A stretch of 50,061 bases of DNA, taken from IMG/VR virus record IMGVR_UViG_3300017963_003892, positions 1 to 50,061 of that record. One strand, 5' to 3'. A program made the position numbers and the translations under genes. Below the pieces are notes generated by a model. It was not told where the DNA came from. It made no database searches and was given only the letters and a program-made list of their open reading frames with translations. Below, piece by piece: positions 23,895 to 34,061 of this stretch (positions within the stretch are counted from its first letter, which is position 1; each line of letters begins with the position of its first letter). The DNA comes from a virus.

Positions 23895-26015
23895 TTAACC
23901 CTCAAGATTGCTATTTGTATCATCATAATTATTGGAAGCAGCCTGCAGCACAACCCCTGTATTAGACATACTTTCACAGGTATTGCCTATCGCTGAAGTA
24001 TAACTACAATAGGAACCGTTGATGCCATAGGTGCCATTTTTTAACGTATTTCCGACAAGGCTGAAAAAGCTCAACCCACCTGCATCAATTGATTGCAGCA
24101 GGATATTATCTGAAAGATCATCATCCCTTTCACACATATTTCCTGACACCGTACCATGCTTTATCGTTACACCAGTCAAGCAATAGATCCATATACATCT
24201 TGTATTTGCCGCTGATACTCCCTTTATAGTATTATTATCAACTTTAACCATACTCATATTCGCCCTTGGTGCATAGACGAATATCCCATGAGTACCAGGA
24301 TCTTCAATATAATTACCAGTTATCTGAATCCCTTCAAACGGTGTATCATTATTATATATGGTTTCTTGTGATACATAGATAGCCGCATTCCCAGCCGTAC
24401 CACATCTGATAACTTTATTATCTTTTATATGAGAAAAAGATGGAAGATCGCCATTATAGACAATAGGCCTATGATCTATACCTTCCAATTCAGTCCCAAT
24501 TACAGTATTGCCAGTTATGGTTGCATTGACGCCACTATACCTTATCCCTCTTTGTATAGTTCCATCACTATTGCCTGACTGAATAAAGTTATCAGTGATG
24601 CTTATATGATCCGCCATTGCATGAGTTTCCATTCCATAATCTCTACAGGCACGAATTGTATTCTTATGAAATGTAATAAACCTACTCGGCATCAAGCTAG
24701 ATCCAGCATCAGTTCCAGTCCTATAATATTCAACATGATTATGGGCTACCAATCCATTTGCACAGCCGCCGACTTGAATCCCATAACCATTAGCTGCCGG
24801 GGAATTACCAGTGAAGGTATTGCTTTCAATCTTAAAATTAATTGTTCGATAGAGACCAATTCCATTTGTTTCAAAATCGTTAAATACACAATCTTTTATT
24901 CTAACATTCTTCGCCCATTGGGTTATAATACCATATTGGCTACCACCACTACCCGAACCAGTCGCCGTCACACCTCTGATGAATATATTTTCTTTCAGAG
25001 ACATAACATCTATCTTAGCACTATCAACGGTATAGTAGGCATAGAGCAAAGTATCGCCAAGATCGACACTCGCTGCGTTGACGTTTCTAATATAAACCCA
25101 CTCGCCATTATAGGTACTATTCTGCTGATCCCATATCTCATCATCTCTAACAACTGTCCAATCTCCAGCGGTGAAGAAGCCCGCCGCCCCTGCGACTGGA
25201 ATATTATCAGCTCCAGCTAAGACATTTGATGTTAGTGCCTGTGCAGCACCTTGTGATCCTAAGACATGAAATAGATAATCACCATTTGGTGCATTGGAGA
25301 AATCTATCGTCCCGCCATACCCTTCAAATGTAATATTATTATTAAGGGTAAGGGTGGCATCAGCTCTAAAGTCTCTATGATTAGCATCTAAAATTCCACC
25401 ACCAACCATCGATGTGAGAGCATTATTAATGGCGGTCTCACTGTCGGTTGCTGCTGATGGGTCAGCACCAAACCATTCAGGGAATAGCCTCCCTTTATTA
25501 GTAAAGGTAATGCTATCAGCGATAGTGCTGCCGAATACTTGCTGATTCGTTGGAGCTAAAATCTGAGCAGGATTATCAAATGTAAGCGTTCCAGTTCCTC
25601 CGAATACAGCTCCCCTTTGAGGTTTAATCGAAACATTACTTGGAACCACTGCAGCAGTATTGACAGTGTAGGTTGTACCAGCCCCTGAGTTGACCAATAC
25701 AATAGTCGCCTTATCAACACCTGCCTCATCTATGCAATCCTTCAGTGTTTTCAAGCTACCTGTTGCAACTACCCCTTGATCTCCTTCAGATGCATCGGCA
25801 TACAAATACTTACCAACCAGGACCGATGATATAAGCTGATCTCTTGATTCGGTTGCTTCAGTCTTAAGAGCCTGACCGGAATTCAATATGAGAGATACAA
25901 TTTCTTCTTGGATTGCATTCAACCACTCATGAGTTACAACGGTCCCAGGTGGGCCTGTTTGAAATAGCTTTACACCATCGACCTCATTATAATCTGCGCC
26001 TTCAATTCTATGCAT
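23895..26015 (-). CDS. Tailspike with right-handed beta-helix (pectate-lyase-like)
   Basis: 706 residues. The N-terminal anchor (MHRIEG, GPPGTVVTHEWLNAIQEEI) is shared with the next gene. FPEWFGADPSAATDSETAIN near residue 190 is a classic entry into phage beta-helix spikes. From about 210 to 690, short repeats such as FKIESNTFTGN, HISITDNFIQSG, ATITGNTVIG and IQITGNYIEDPG form parallel beta-helix rungs. Such spikes bind and often cleave surface polysaccharide. No catalytic pair can be assigned by eye. Confidence 0.85.
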   Translation of the reverse strand: MHRIEGADYNEVDGVKLFQTGPPGTVVTHEWLNAIQEEIVSLILNSGQALKTEATESRDQLISSVLVGKYLYADASEGDQGVVATGSLKTLKDCIDEAGVDKATIVLVNSGAGTTYTVNTAAVVPSNVSIKPQRGAVFGGTGTLTFDNPAQILAPTNQQVFGSTIADSITFTNKGRLFPEWFGADPSAATDSETAINNALTSMVGGGILDANHRDFRADATLTLNNNITFEGYGGTIDFSNAPNGDYLFHVLGSQGAAQALTSNVLAGADNIPVAGAAGFFTAGDWTVVRDDEIWDQQNSTYNGEWVYIRNVNAASVDLGDTLLYAYYTVDSAKIDVMSLKENIFIRGVTATGSGSGGSQYGIITQWAKNVRIKDCVFNDFETNGIGLYRTINFKIESNTFTGNSPAANGYGIQVGGCANGLVAHNHVEYYRTGTDAGSSLMPSRFITFHKNTIRACRDYGMETHAMADHISITDNFIQSGNSDGTIQRGIRYSGVNATITGNTVIGTELEGIDHRPIVYNGDLPSFSHIKDNKVIRCGTAGNAAIYVSQETIYNNDTPFEGIQITGNYIEDPGTHGIFVYAPRANMSMVKVDNNTIKGVSAANTRCIWIYCLTGVTIKHGTVSGNMCERDDDLSDNILLQSIDAGGLSFFSLVGNTLKNGTYGINGSYCSYTSAIGNTCESMSNTGVVLQAASNNYDDTNSNLEG

Positions 26016-26030
26016 AATAAATTATCCTTC

Positions 26031-26633
26031 TTATACACCAGTGACTGCCCAGTTACCGGTACCATCAAATCTCCATTTATAAACGCTATCAGCTGTAACT
26101 GTGCTACCTTCAACATAGCCAATAATGCCAAGGGTGCTATCACTAGTCCCAGGAGTCGTATCAATGCTCCCTGAATTAACCGTCGCGGCCGACTGTAAAA
26201 AGACCGGCTTTCCAACATACCCACTCAATCTTGAAAGCCCGCTGTCGTATATTAGGCCTTTTCTCAATACGATTATGCTGGTATTATTTGATGCGTAACT
26301 ATCTGCCGCGATTCCTCTTGCCGGGTTTGCAGCAGAGTTTGACAGATCTGCCGGAAACCAGCATCCTGACTGAGCATCATAGGCAAGCGGCATCCCAAAG
26401 CTTGCACTATAATCGGAATGCAGGACTTGACTATAATCATGCCAGCCTCTTGTAGTCTTATCAGTCGTGATATTTCCAACCGTAGGGCCACGCCAAAAAT
26501 CACCGGAATTAACGAACTCACTCTGCATCACTGTTACAACAAAATCTCTTAGATCTTGAGCACTGATCTGACCTGTCACATTATCTGCGAATAAGGCCAG
26601 AATCGCTGCCCTTGTTCTCTGGGTATCTGCCAT
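26031..26633 (-). CDS. Tail fibre protein
   Basis: 200 residues. MADTQRTRAAILALFADNVT and GQISAQDLRDFVVTVMQS is a widespread phage tail-fibre N-terminus. The remainder is beta-rich with a C-terminal WRFDGTGNWAVTGV resembling the tip of the small appendage protein at 23404. It lies directly after the gp48-like gene, as fibre genes do in Mu-like phages. Confidence 0.75.
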   Translation of the reverse strand: MADTQRTRAAILALFADNVTGQISAQDLRDFVVTVMQSEFVNSGDFWRGPTVGNITTDKTTRGWHDYSQVLHSDYSASFGMPLAYDAQSGCWFPADLSNSAANPARGIAADSYASNNTSIIVLRKGLIYDSGLSRLSGYVGKPVFLQSAATVNSGSIDTTPGTSDSTLGIIGYVEGSTVTADSVYKWRFDGTGNWAVTGV

Positions 26634-26658
26634 CTTTAAACTCCTCTCTCTTCTTTAT

Positions 26659-27429
26659 TTAGATTTGTTTATCAAAGCTGCTATCAAAAGCAGTAAAATC
26701 AAAAGCTCCGCCACCATAATAGACATAAAAAGCAGTCGAGAATGCCTTAGTAAATGCACCATTATAATAGGCTGCATCACTATAGATACTATCGAAAGCG
26801 CTACTAAATGAACGATCAAAAGCATATAAATAATAGTTATATATTATCCTTGTGTGAGCCGGTTTCAGTCTATCAAGGATGCATCTTATAATACTACTAC
26901 CAGCTATCCTAAGCAGCCTATCACCGGCCACGCTAACATCAGCTCTAAAATAGATCCAGTCATCAGGAGCTATATTGATTGAAACTTGCCAATAAAATAT
27001 ATTATTCTGGTCACCACATGCTTCTCCGCTCACGCCATTTCCAGACCAGAATGGTTTAAACTCAGTTATATCAATCGTGCCCCATCCAAGCTCTTCAACT
27101 AAATCAAGATAGTACTGCTTATTCAAACCGCCAATCTCAATAAGTTTGCCATGCGCCATATTACGACGCTCTTGAATCGTCATTCCTTCTTCAAAGCATT
27201 CATCGGGCAAACCGAGATCGTTCTCATGATCTGTTAAAAGCTCAAGTGTCGCCCTTGTATCTCTTTCTACTCTCAGATCATAGGTACGAACATCTATCCT
27301 TGACAGCTCCTCTGATTCAGAATGGAGAAGTTGATCGAGAATAGAGCCTTCATCTCTATTCCATGCCTTCCCTTTCGGTAGCAGACCTAATAGGAGATTT
27401 TTGTAATCAGACGAGCTTCTTTTTTTCAT
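26659..27429 (-). CDS. Mu gp48-like baseplate/tail protein (YmfQ/DUF2313)
   Basis: Baseplate component linking the baseplate ring to fibres. LLLGLLPKGKAWNRDEGSIL with following DLRVERDTRATLELL and LTDHENDLGLPDEC is the DUF2313/YmfQ N-terminal pattern. The C-terminal part repeats a short aromatic motif (FDRSFSSAFDSIY, FTKAFSTAFYVYY, FDFTAFDSSFD), an unusual low-complexity ending. Position after gp47 matches phage Mu. Confidence 0.8.
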   Translation of the reverse strand: MKKRSSSDYKNLLLGLLPKGKAWNRDEGSILDQLLHSESEELSRIDVRTYDLRVERDTRATLELLTDHENDLGLPDECFEEGMTIQERRNMAHGKLIEIGGLNKQYYLDLVEELGWGTIDITEFKPFWSGNGVSGEACGDQNNIFYWQVSINIAPDDWIYFRADVSVAGDRLLRIAGSSIIRCILDRLKPAHTRIIYNYYLYAFDRSFSSAFDSIYSDAAYYNGAFTKAFSTAFYVYYGGGAFDFTAFDSSFDKQI

Positions 27430-27432
27430 CGA

Positions 27433-28527
27433 TTAATAATCATTAAAGGTTATCGCCCCAAGAGTATATATCTGATTCTCAGGCACTGTGATATCAGCCG
27501 CAGGAGTAGTAAGGCTGTGATACTGTTCACCACTTGCAAGGCTGATGGCTTCACTCAATTTTGATATTCTAATGGTCTCCCCTGGCCCACCATTTCTTAG
27601 GAAGAAATCAGTTAACTCAGCCGTAACTGCGTTTTGAACTGTGACTGTATTTGGATAAATATTAATCTCAAAATTCTGAGTAATCTCGGTGATCTCGAAA
27701 ACAAATAAACCAGGCTCGGCAGTTATCGGACAACCTATCGTCAAGCCAGTAGCAGGGTCTTCATGCTCTACCAAATAAGCACGCACAAGCGCCCTCGTGG
27801 CTGCTGATGGAATATAAGGAGTACTATCATCCATCACAAAAGTAACCCCTATAGTGCCTATGCCTTGATACTCAGGAAAAGTCCAAACCCTTGTGACACC
27901 AGGATACTCAAGTGCCCATGCCTCATAATCGTACTCGCAACCGCCATGTGGAGGGTTGCGCTTTCTTAAAAGTACTCTATCTCTTAATTCAGCATCAGTC
28001 TCTTCATCAGCCCCACCTGTTATACCACCGCTTGCCACAGTCGCCTCAGTATCAATACCAACAATAGGAGATACGAAGATAAGAGTACCTCCAGAATCTT
28101 CATTGCCATCTTCGCCAGCGGTTGAAGCGGTTACGGTTAATGTTGCTGTACCACCAGCAACTGTCACATCCTCATCAACCGTATATCTCTGTCCTGTCGA
28201 TGATTGCAGCTCAGTTCCCGCTGGAATAACTGTACCAGTTGTCCCAGTGGCATCTACTTCACCGGTTGCCGCCACTGCTGCCGTTCTTGATAAACCATAT
28301 TCGTCAGCTATTGCTTCAAGTCCCTCAGCATCAGCATGGGCGGCGAATAATTGCTCTGATTGATAGTCGAGGTATTCATATAGAAGATGTACCGCGCCAG
28401 AATAAACCCTTGCCATAACTCTTAGAACAGATCTTCTCAGGAGAGAGGTTGCATCCTCAATCCTTGTTTCGAAATCTGATTCAATCCTATCGACAATCTC
28501 TTGTAATGTGGGCCTTTCAAAGGGCAT
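27433..28527 (-). CDS. Baseplate J-like protein (Mu gp47 / T4 gp6 family)
   Basis: Baseplate wedge protein. The start RPTLQEIVDRIESDFETRI and the middle region VIPAGTELQSSTGQRYTV, GGADEETDAELRDRVLLRKR and GGCEYDYEAWALEYPGVTRV are hallmarks of the Baseplate_J family. 364 residues is the Mu gp47 size. The start at 28527 lies seven bases beyond repeat element B, so this gene may have its own promoter or leader. Confidence 0.9.
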   Translation of the reverse strand: MPFERPTLQEIVDRIESDFETRIEDATSLLRRSVLRVMARVYSGAVHLLYEYLDYQSEQLFAAHADAEGLEAIADEYGLSRTAAVAATGEVDATGTTGTVIPAGTELQSSTGQRYTVDEDVTVAGGTATLTVTASTAGEDGNEDSGGTLIFVSPIVGIDTEATVASGGITGGADEETDAELRDRVLLRKRNPPHGGCEYDYEAWALEYPGVTRVWTFPEYQGIGTIGVTFVMDDSTPYIPSAATRALVRAYLVEHEDPATGLTIGCPITAEPGLFVFEITEITQNFEINIYPNTVTVQNAVTAELTDFFLRNGGPGETIRISKLSEAISLASGEQYHSLTTPAADITVPENQIYTLGAITFNDY

Positions 28528-28533
28528 AATATG

Positions 28534-28611
28534 AACCTTTAAATTTTAATTTTAACAGCTCTCATTTAGCCTATATTAAACGATCTCTATCTAAGTAATA
28601 CCTTAGTATTA
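28534..28611 (-). repeat. 78-bp intergenic element, copy B
   Basis: On the minus strand this matches copy A at 75 of 78 positions. It lies between the gp46-like stop (28615) and the gp47-like start (28527), oriented toward the latter. The three differences cluster at the left arm of the hairpin (ATAGGCT here, CTCAGCT in A), weakening pairing in this copy. Confidence 0.85.
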
Positions 28612-28614
28612 CCC

Positions 28615-29100
28615 CTAGTTTAAGAACTGAGCAGTCCATTGATCAGTAAAATTAAATGTTTCCTCTTCACCATCTGACTTATAGATCTTAACACTGAAAG
28701 CTAACACATCAGAACCAACTACTCCCTGTCGTTCAACTTCAACCTCAACCTTGACTGCAACTCCATCATTTATCAACCATTGCAGTGATTCCTCAATATA
28801 CAGTTTAGCCCTTGCCAGAGTTTCAGGGGTAGTTTTTGAACGCTCCAAAAGCCAAAGTTTTGAACCAATTTGATCCTGTCCCATGCTGGTAGATTCTGTC
28901 GTCAAATCACCCCACCAACCTCTTCGATCTGGATTTTGTGAATCAGGAAGATCGTCCTCACTGCTTGCTCTACGGTCTGAAAAAATACTGATTATTATTG
29001 CGGTCTCTAAACCAGCATCACCAGTCAGATCACCTTCTGCATAGAGAAGATCACCTTCAAGAAGTTGCTCATCCCAGCTTATCTGAATATCTTTTGGCAT
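28615..29100 (-). CDS. Mu gp46-like baseplate protein
   Basis: 161 residues. DIQISWDEQLLEGDLLYAEG, GLETAIIISIFSDRRAS, RRGWWGD and GSKLWLLERSKTTPETL are the sequence landmarks of the phage GP46 family, a gp25-like baseplate wedge component. It lies between gp45- and gp47-like genes as in Mu. Confidence 0.9.
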   Translation of the reverse strand: MPKDIQISWDEQLLEGDLLYAEGDLTGDAGLETAIIISIFSDRRASSEDDLPDSQNPDRRGWWGDLTTESTSMGQDQIGSKLWLLERSKTTPETLARAKLYIEESLQWLINDGVAVKVEVEVERQGVVGSDVLAFSVKIYKSDGEEETFNFTDQWTAQFLN

Positions 29101-29103
29101 AAT

Positions 29104-29802
29104 TCAGATCCCTCTAACCTTATCAGTACAATGAGAACCAGTTGACATTGTAGAAGTAGGTACGCCTGTATTGCTCGGGCCACTGTCGACCCCGCTATGA
29201 ACATGGTTATTAAATAATGTAACAAATCTATCATCAACAAATCGTCTCAGGGCAGCTATAGATGTACTGCCAAGAAGGATGTTTGATCCTGCCGTTACCA
29301 TAAAATCAGTTCCGCAATCAGTTATCTTATCGCCACCAACTGAAATATCACTATCTCCTCCTATATCAACATCCTCATCACCAGATACATCGACATCCAG
29401 GTCAGCACATTTTATATTTAATATCCTGCTTCTTTTCAAATGGACTCTAAAAGGAGTCGTATGATCCTCCTCAGTATAAAGAACGACTTCGCCTTGGGTT
29501 AAATAATCTGGCCTGTAACGGCGATCATGCACCACTATTACTATCCCATGATCACGATTGCCATTAATGAACCCGGCCAACGCCTCGGCGTTCTCCCAAG
29601 GGTAGGTAGAGAAGCCATATTCCTCAAATCTTTCTAAATCAGTTACTATCTCATCAGCCAATAATTTTAGCTGGAGCTTTTGTGTTGTTTCACTATCATT
29701 AATGGCTGCAACAATAGCCCTGCCAATCAGTAGAAAAATTTTCCTCTGAATTGGTGCTAAAAATCTTTTTATATCTTGTAATCCAACCAAAATTACTCCC
29801 AA
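29104..29802 (-). CDS. Mu gp45-like baseplate spike protein
   Basis: Membrane-piercing central spike of the baseplate. The N-terminal half resembles the gp45 OB-fold region (LAGFINGNRDHGIVIVVHDR). It is followed by a beta-helical stretch of short Asp/Gly repeats (DVDVSGDEDVDIGGDSDISV). The C-terminal FNNHVHSGVDSG provides an HxH that could bind the tip metal ion known from such spikes. 232 residues. It overlaps the gp44-like gene by ten bases. Confidence 0.85.
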   Translation of the reverse strand: MGVILVGLQDIKRFLAPIQRKIFLLIGRAIVAAINDSETTQKLQLKLLADEIVTDLERFEEYGFSTYPWENAEALAGFINGNRDHGIVIVVHDRRYRPDYLTQGEVVLYTEEDHTTPFRVHLKRSRILNIKCADLDVDVSGDEDVDIGGDSDISVGGDKITDCGTDFMVTAGSNILLGSTSIAALRRFVDDRFVTLFNNHVHSGVDSGPSNTGVPTSTMSTGSHCTDKVRGI

Positions 29803-30947
29803 TCATATTCGCCAAGATTTTCAACCGTGACAGAATCAGGTCCATATAACCTCTTCGGTCCTTCGTAATCAAAACTGCTCTTTTTATCAGCCTCTATCGA
29901 CGCATCCAACAATTCATAGGTAGTGGGATCAACGACGGTAAGGGTCACCTTCCTTCCTTCATCAGATGACAACCTGTAATCAATATCGCTTATTAGATAC
30001 TCGCTATCTATTCCAAAATAACTATCCCTAATCCTAACCTTTCCATTCAAAGGCCATGGTTTACCATTGCTTTGTAACCAGCCTTGTAATTCATATCGAT
30101 AGGCTCGCGATTTACCAAAACGAAGTCTTGATTCCCACCTGGCTCTATTCTCACATTCCTTATTGGTAGTCATTGATTCACTTAGCAGAACCAATGGACG
30201 ATGGCGGAGAATTATATTATCCTCGGCCGTCCCTTTCGACTGAACTATTGAAGCCAGATCCTTATCATCATTTCCCTTCCCTTGTCCTTTAACAATATAT
30301 TGATCGTATCTTTCAAGATTAGATAGAACAGCCTCACCTGAAAGGACATTCCAACCTATCTCAATATCATCACTTGCTCGCTCTGCACCACCCGCCCTTG
30401 TTAAAGTAAGATGACCATCTCCATAACTGACAGGCAATATGGCTTTCTTAAGACATACTTTTACAATCAGATCAATAACCCTATCGCCTTCATTGCTTTT
30501 AAAGGTTGGAACAACATATGCAGCATCGCTTTCAACGTCTTCATCAACGTTGACTATAATATCAAAGTGATCGCAAAGTGACTGAACGATGGAAAGGATT
30601 GTCTGCTTTATCCACTCATTTTTATAACCATCATAATAATGGCAGCAGTCAATCAAATCACCCGTTGCATCTCTACCGGCGAAATTCAATGAATGTGATA
30701 TCGCATCATATCTGACATTCATCTCATCAATATATCCTTTGGCAATCAAAGCTTGATTAACCTCTATACTGCAAGGTTGGCCCAGCTTTATCGGCCAACG
30801 ATTTGCATCGCCCGGATACTTATCAGATATAAGAAAACCAAATGTAGTCGTCAAATTATTAAGGCTCTTAACAACCTCAATCTCTTTCCAACCTTCATAT
30901 CTAAGGCCTTCAACAACCAGTACTATTTCACTATCTCTATTAGGCAT
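29793..30947 (-). CDS. Mu gp44-like baseplate hub protein
   Basis: 384 residues, equivalent to T4 gp27-type or P2 gpD-type hubs. EIVLVVEGLRYEGWKEIEVV, ANRWPIKLGQPCSIEV, KGYIDEMN and LICLTVVDP-like end (VTLTVVDPTTYELL) fit the family. ALEEA-type active residues are not expected. Gene order (gp43, gp44, gp45) supports the call. Confidence 0.8.
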   Translation of the reverse strand: MPNRDSEIVLVVEGLRYEGWKEIEVVKSLNNLTTTFGFLISDKYPGDANRWPIKLGQPCSIEVNQALIAKGYIDEMNVRYDAISHSLNFAGRDATGDLIDCCHYYDGYKNEWIKQTILSIVQSLCDHFDIIVNVDEDVESDAAYVVPTFKSNEGDRVIDLIVKVCLKKAILPVSYGDGHLTLTRAGGAERASDDIEIGWNVLSGEAVLSNLERYDQYIVKGQGKGNDDKDLASIVQSKGTAEDNIILRHRPLVLLSESMTTNKECENRARWESRLRFGKSRAYRYELQGWLQSNGKPWPLNGKVRIRDSYFGIDSEYLISDIDYRLSSDEGRKVTLTVVDPTTYELLDASIEADKKSSFDYEGPKRLYGPDSVTVENLGEYDWE

Positions 30948-32394
30948 TCAATATATCTATCGTCTCATTACCTGGGAGAAATCCTGGATGATCCACTTTT
31001 GATATTTGATTTCTCTTATATATTTCTGAACCACGATCAAGATCACCATACTTATCATATGCTACTGAGAGTGCGTTTTCGCCATATGAGGAAACATAGT
31101 AATCGAGGGCCTGAGCTAAAGTAGCGCCAATCTCAATCATTGACTTAACAAAATCTCTTCTTAACTGCTCAAGAGCATGATAGCTACTATTATCTCCAAT
31201 CCTTACACCATAATCTTTATAAGGTTCACTCGCCGCCTCATTACCAAGCTTCAACAATTGGCTATCCATTGCATCTGTTATCTTCTCCATGATAGCCTTT
31301 AGATCCCTGTAACCTTTATAATCTATTCTAATAGCTATTCTGGTCGCGATGGATATAGCTTGATTACGTGCAAGATTAATAAGGAATATTCTATTAGCAG
31401 CCTGGCGAGCTCTGGTTGGAGTCGTAACAGTGATAGGAACTAATGTTCCGCCATAGGGGCTGGTTGAAGTTGTCTGCCCACTATCATCACCAAAAGCATT
31501 GCCTGCGATATGCATAAGGGCCTCAACCGCGGAGCTGCCAAGAGCAAGAGGCACAACCTTTGAATCAGGATTAATTCCAGTCGCCCTGATCACATCACTA
31601 CACTCACCATATATCTTTCCTATAACCCTGCTGCCTTCAAGATTAACTATTCTGATGAACGAACGGACGGCGGTTACGATGGAGCTACCAACTCGGCAGG
31701 GATAAAGGAGGTTATCAAGTATCTCATCATCCTGTTCATCAACAATTGCCTTCGCCTCATTCACGCCTGCATCAAGAGTATCCTGAATTGAATTTAAAGT
31801 TGATTTGACCATCTTGAAGAGTGATTTTGTATCATTCTCCATACTATCTTTAACCCAATTTGGCTGGTCATCAACTGTATAATCACTCCCAAATGAATCC
31901 AAAAAGTAGTTATCAGCATAATCCGCTGCCTCATCCATATTATCTTGAGGCGCGACTTGAGGCCTTGGGTATAGATTCTCCCCTGCGATAACAAAAGACA
32001 TAGTGAATCGAACCATGCCACCTTCACTGAAGTCTTCTCTTATCGATGACTTACCTACTACATTGACATTTTGAGTGCCAAGAAAGGGATGAATAAGTAG
32101 CCCTGGGCCTTTTTCTTTCAGGGCTTTTATAAGATTATTTCTTTCAACAAAATAATTGTAGAGATTCTCTTTCCTCTGAACTATGTAGCCCTCAATGGTG
32201 AACCCATCAGCATCCAGACCCATATCCTCAACATATGGCATCTCCCTCAGTGGATATTGGTGCACGACATTCCTGCGGCCAATTGAATATTCATGGCCTG
32301 TGACAAAGAATTTAATACCTCTGAAGCTGGCATCAAATAACTGAGTTCTCCATCCGCTTAAAGGTATACTATTAAAGAATTGTTTGAGTGCCAT
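30940..32394 (-). CDS. Mu gp43-like DNA circularisation/tail protein N
   Basis: 484 residues. LSGWRTQLFDASFRGIKFFV, then YPLREMPYVEDMG, then GFTIEGYIV matches the DNA circularisation protein N-terminal domain. In Mu-like phages this acts in the tail/baseplate and the name comes from an older assay. The C-terminal 300 residues are helical. It overlaps both neighbours (eight bases with gp44-like, one base with tape measure). Confidence 0.85.
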   Translation of the reverse strand: MALKQFFNSIPLSGWRTQLFDASFRGIKFFVTGHEYSIGRRNVVHQYPLREMPYVEDMGLDADGFTIEGYIVQRKENLYNYFVERNNLIKALKEKGPGLLIHPFLGTQNVNVVGKSSIREDFSEGGMVRFTMSFVIAGENLYPRPQVAPQDNMDEAADYADNYFLDSFGSDYTVDDQPNWVKDSMENDTKSLFKMVKSTLNSIQDTLDAGVNEAKAIVDEQDDEILDNLLYPCRVGSSIVTAVRSFIRIVNLEGSRVIGKIYGECSDVIRATGINPDSKVVPLALGSSAVEALMHIAGNAFGDDSGQTTSTSPYGGTLVPITVTTPTRARQAANRIFLINLARNQAISIATRIAIRIDYKGYRDLKAIMEKITDAMDSQLLKLGNEAASEPYKDYGVRIGDNSSYHALEQLRRDFVKSMIEIGATLAQALDYYVSSYGENALSVAYDKYGDLDRGSEIYKRNQISKVDHPGFLPGNETIDILNA

Positions 32395-34061
32395 TATGCT
32401 CCAGCCCCTGCTAGTACTGTTCTTCCAATATAACCTTCACTCACAACCTTTACTTTCGAATCACCTTTTTTATTCTGAACTTTTTCAATCGTCGCTGTTG
32501 ATCCTTCCTCCGCCATCACCTTAATTGCTACTTCGGTTTGGTTTAAGCCGCCAGCAGCACCTCGCCCAAATGCCCCCATATCTCTCCCGCCGACAACAGG
32601 TGAACCAAAGCCAAGAAATCTTCCAACCTTGCCTGCTGCCCCACTCACAAATCCACCTATATTTTTAAACATATCTTTTAAATCATCCCAATAAGCAATC
32701 AATCCAATTACAACGGCAGTCAAGGCAGCTATTCCAGCAGCTATGGCCCCTATGGTTGCAATAACTGGTGCACCTAAACCAGCGATGGCTCCAATTGCAG
32801 TAGCAAGAAAACCAAACAATATGATCAGAGGTGGCAATATCGCAGCTAATCCTGCAATGACAGTTATCAAAGTTTTAACCCAAGGAGGAGCCTCGGCAAA
32901 CTTCCTGAGCAGTTTCGTTATAAGTTTTAGAATTGATTGAACCCATCCACCAAATTCACCTTCAACAAAAGAAATTTGAACAGCTTCCCAAGCTGCTGCT
33001 AACTCAGCAAGTGTACCAGGCATACCCTTCATAGCAGCATCAGCAACCCTTGCCGCCGTCCCTGTTTTCTCCATCCTTTTGATAAGATCAGCAAGAGCCA
33101 CAGCGCCTTGCCCTACCAAGTTACCAATCGCCTCGCCAGCTCGTGGACCAAGTAGAGCAATCATATCCATTGTATCGATTCCTGCTTTTTCTAATTCCGC
33201 AATAATCTCAACGATACTTTTTAATTCTCTTCTGCCATCTTTGAAATTCCATATCTGGGGATCACCCAATTTCTTGAGCCCTTTTACGATTTTATTGGTT
33301 GGCGCACCTAACTTTACAAGTGAATTTCTTAACCCTGCACCAGCTCTTGATGCCTGGACACCTGCATTACCCAGAAGCCCAAAAGCACCCGCCGCCTCCT
33401 CGATACTTAACTTTGTATCAACTAAAATTCGACCAGCATATGAAAACGACTGCCCGATCTGCTCAACACTTACATTTGATGATGTGGCGGCATTAGCAAG
33501 GACATCAGTTGCTCTTGACAATTCATCAGTAGCAAGGTTTTGAGATTTCATTATATTGGTAACAATATCGGCGGAAGTCGCTAGCTCTAATTGACCAGCG
33601 GCAGCAAGTTTTAAAACTTGCTCAATACCACCTATTATTTCTTCAAACTCCATGCCAGACATAGCCATGAAGTGCATACCTTCTGCTACCTGCTTAGCGG
33701 TAAAGACCGTCGTTGCACCAAGTTCTTTTGCCTTATTAGTTAAATCTTCAAAATTCTTTCCTTGTATATTAAGTATAGCGCCAACCACATTCATTGACTT
33801 CTGAAAAGCAGCAGCAGTTCTTACCGCCAAACCACCGAATAGAGCAAGAGGAGCAGTAAGACGAAATGACATCATACCACCAACTTGCCGCATCTTTCTA
33901 CCAGCCACATCCATTGATCGACTAAGGCGCTTTAATCTTGTATCAGTTTTCTCAATAGGGCCAGCAAGATTATCAAAAGCACGGCCAACACGACGAATTG
34001 GGCCAGTAGCTTTATCAATCGCTCTAAATACTACACTCAGATCATAGGTTTTTGCGACCAT
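32394..34061 (-). CDS. Tail tape measure protein
   Basis: 555 residues. Sets tail length and is ejected with DNA. Residues 80-330 match the TP901-type tape-measure core (ELGATTVFTAKQVAEGMHFM, AGRILVDTKLSIEEAAGAFG, LGPRAGEAIGNLVG). Several hydrophobic helices lie at about 395-470 (TLITVIAGLAAILPPLIIL). At 555 residues a fairly short tail is predicted. The start lies inside the frameshifted chaperone extension, as is usual. Confidence 0.9.
   Translation of the reverse strand: MVAKTYDLSVVFRAIDKATGPIRRVGRAFDNLAGPIEKTDTRLKRLSRSMDVAGRKMRQVGGMMSFRLTAPLALFGGLAVRTAAAFQKSMNVVGAILNIQGKNFEDLTNKAKELGATTVFTAKQVAEGMHFMAMSGMEFEEIIGGIEQVLKLAAAGQLELATSADIVTNIMKSQNLATDELSRATDVLANAATSSNVSVEQIGQSFSYAGRILVDTKLSIEEAAGAFGLLGNAGVQASRAGAGLRNSLVKLGAPTNKIVKGLKKLGDPQIWNFKDGRRELKSIVEIIAELEKAGIDTMDMIALLGPRAGEAIGNLVGQGAVALADLIKRMEKTGTAARVADAAMKGMPGTLAELAAAWEAVQISFVEGEFGGWVQSILKLITKLLRKFAEAPPWVKTLITVIAGLAAILPPLIILFGFLATAIGAIAGLGAPVIATIGAIAAGIAALTAVVIGLIAYWDDLKDMFKNIGGFVSGAAGKVGRFLGFGSPVVGGRDMGAFGRGAAGGLNQTEVAIKVMAEEGSTATIEKVQNKKGDSKVKVVSEGYIGRTVLAGAGA

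Noticed and set aside
24606-25220. 204-codon plus-strand frame inside the tailspike gene
   Set aside because: It lies wholly within a clear beta-helix spike gene on the minus strand and has no recognisable domain or start signal.
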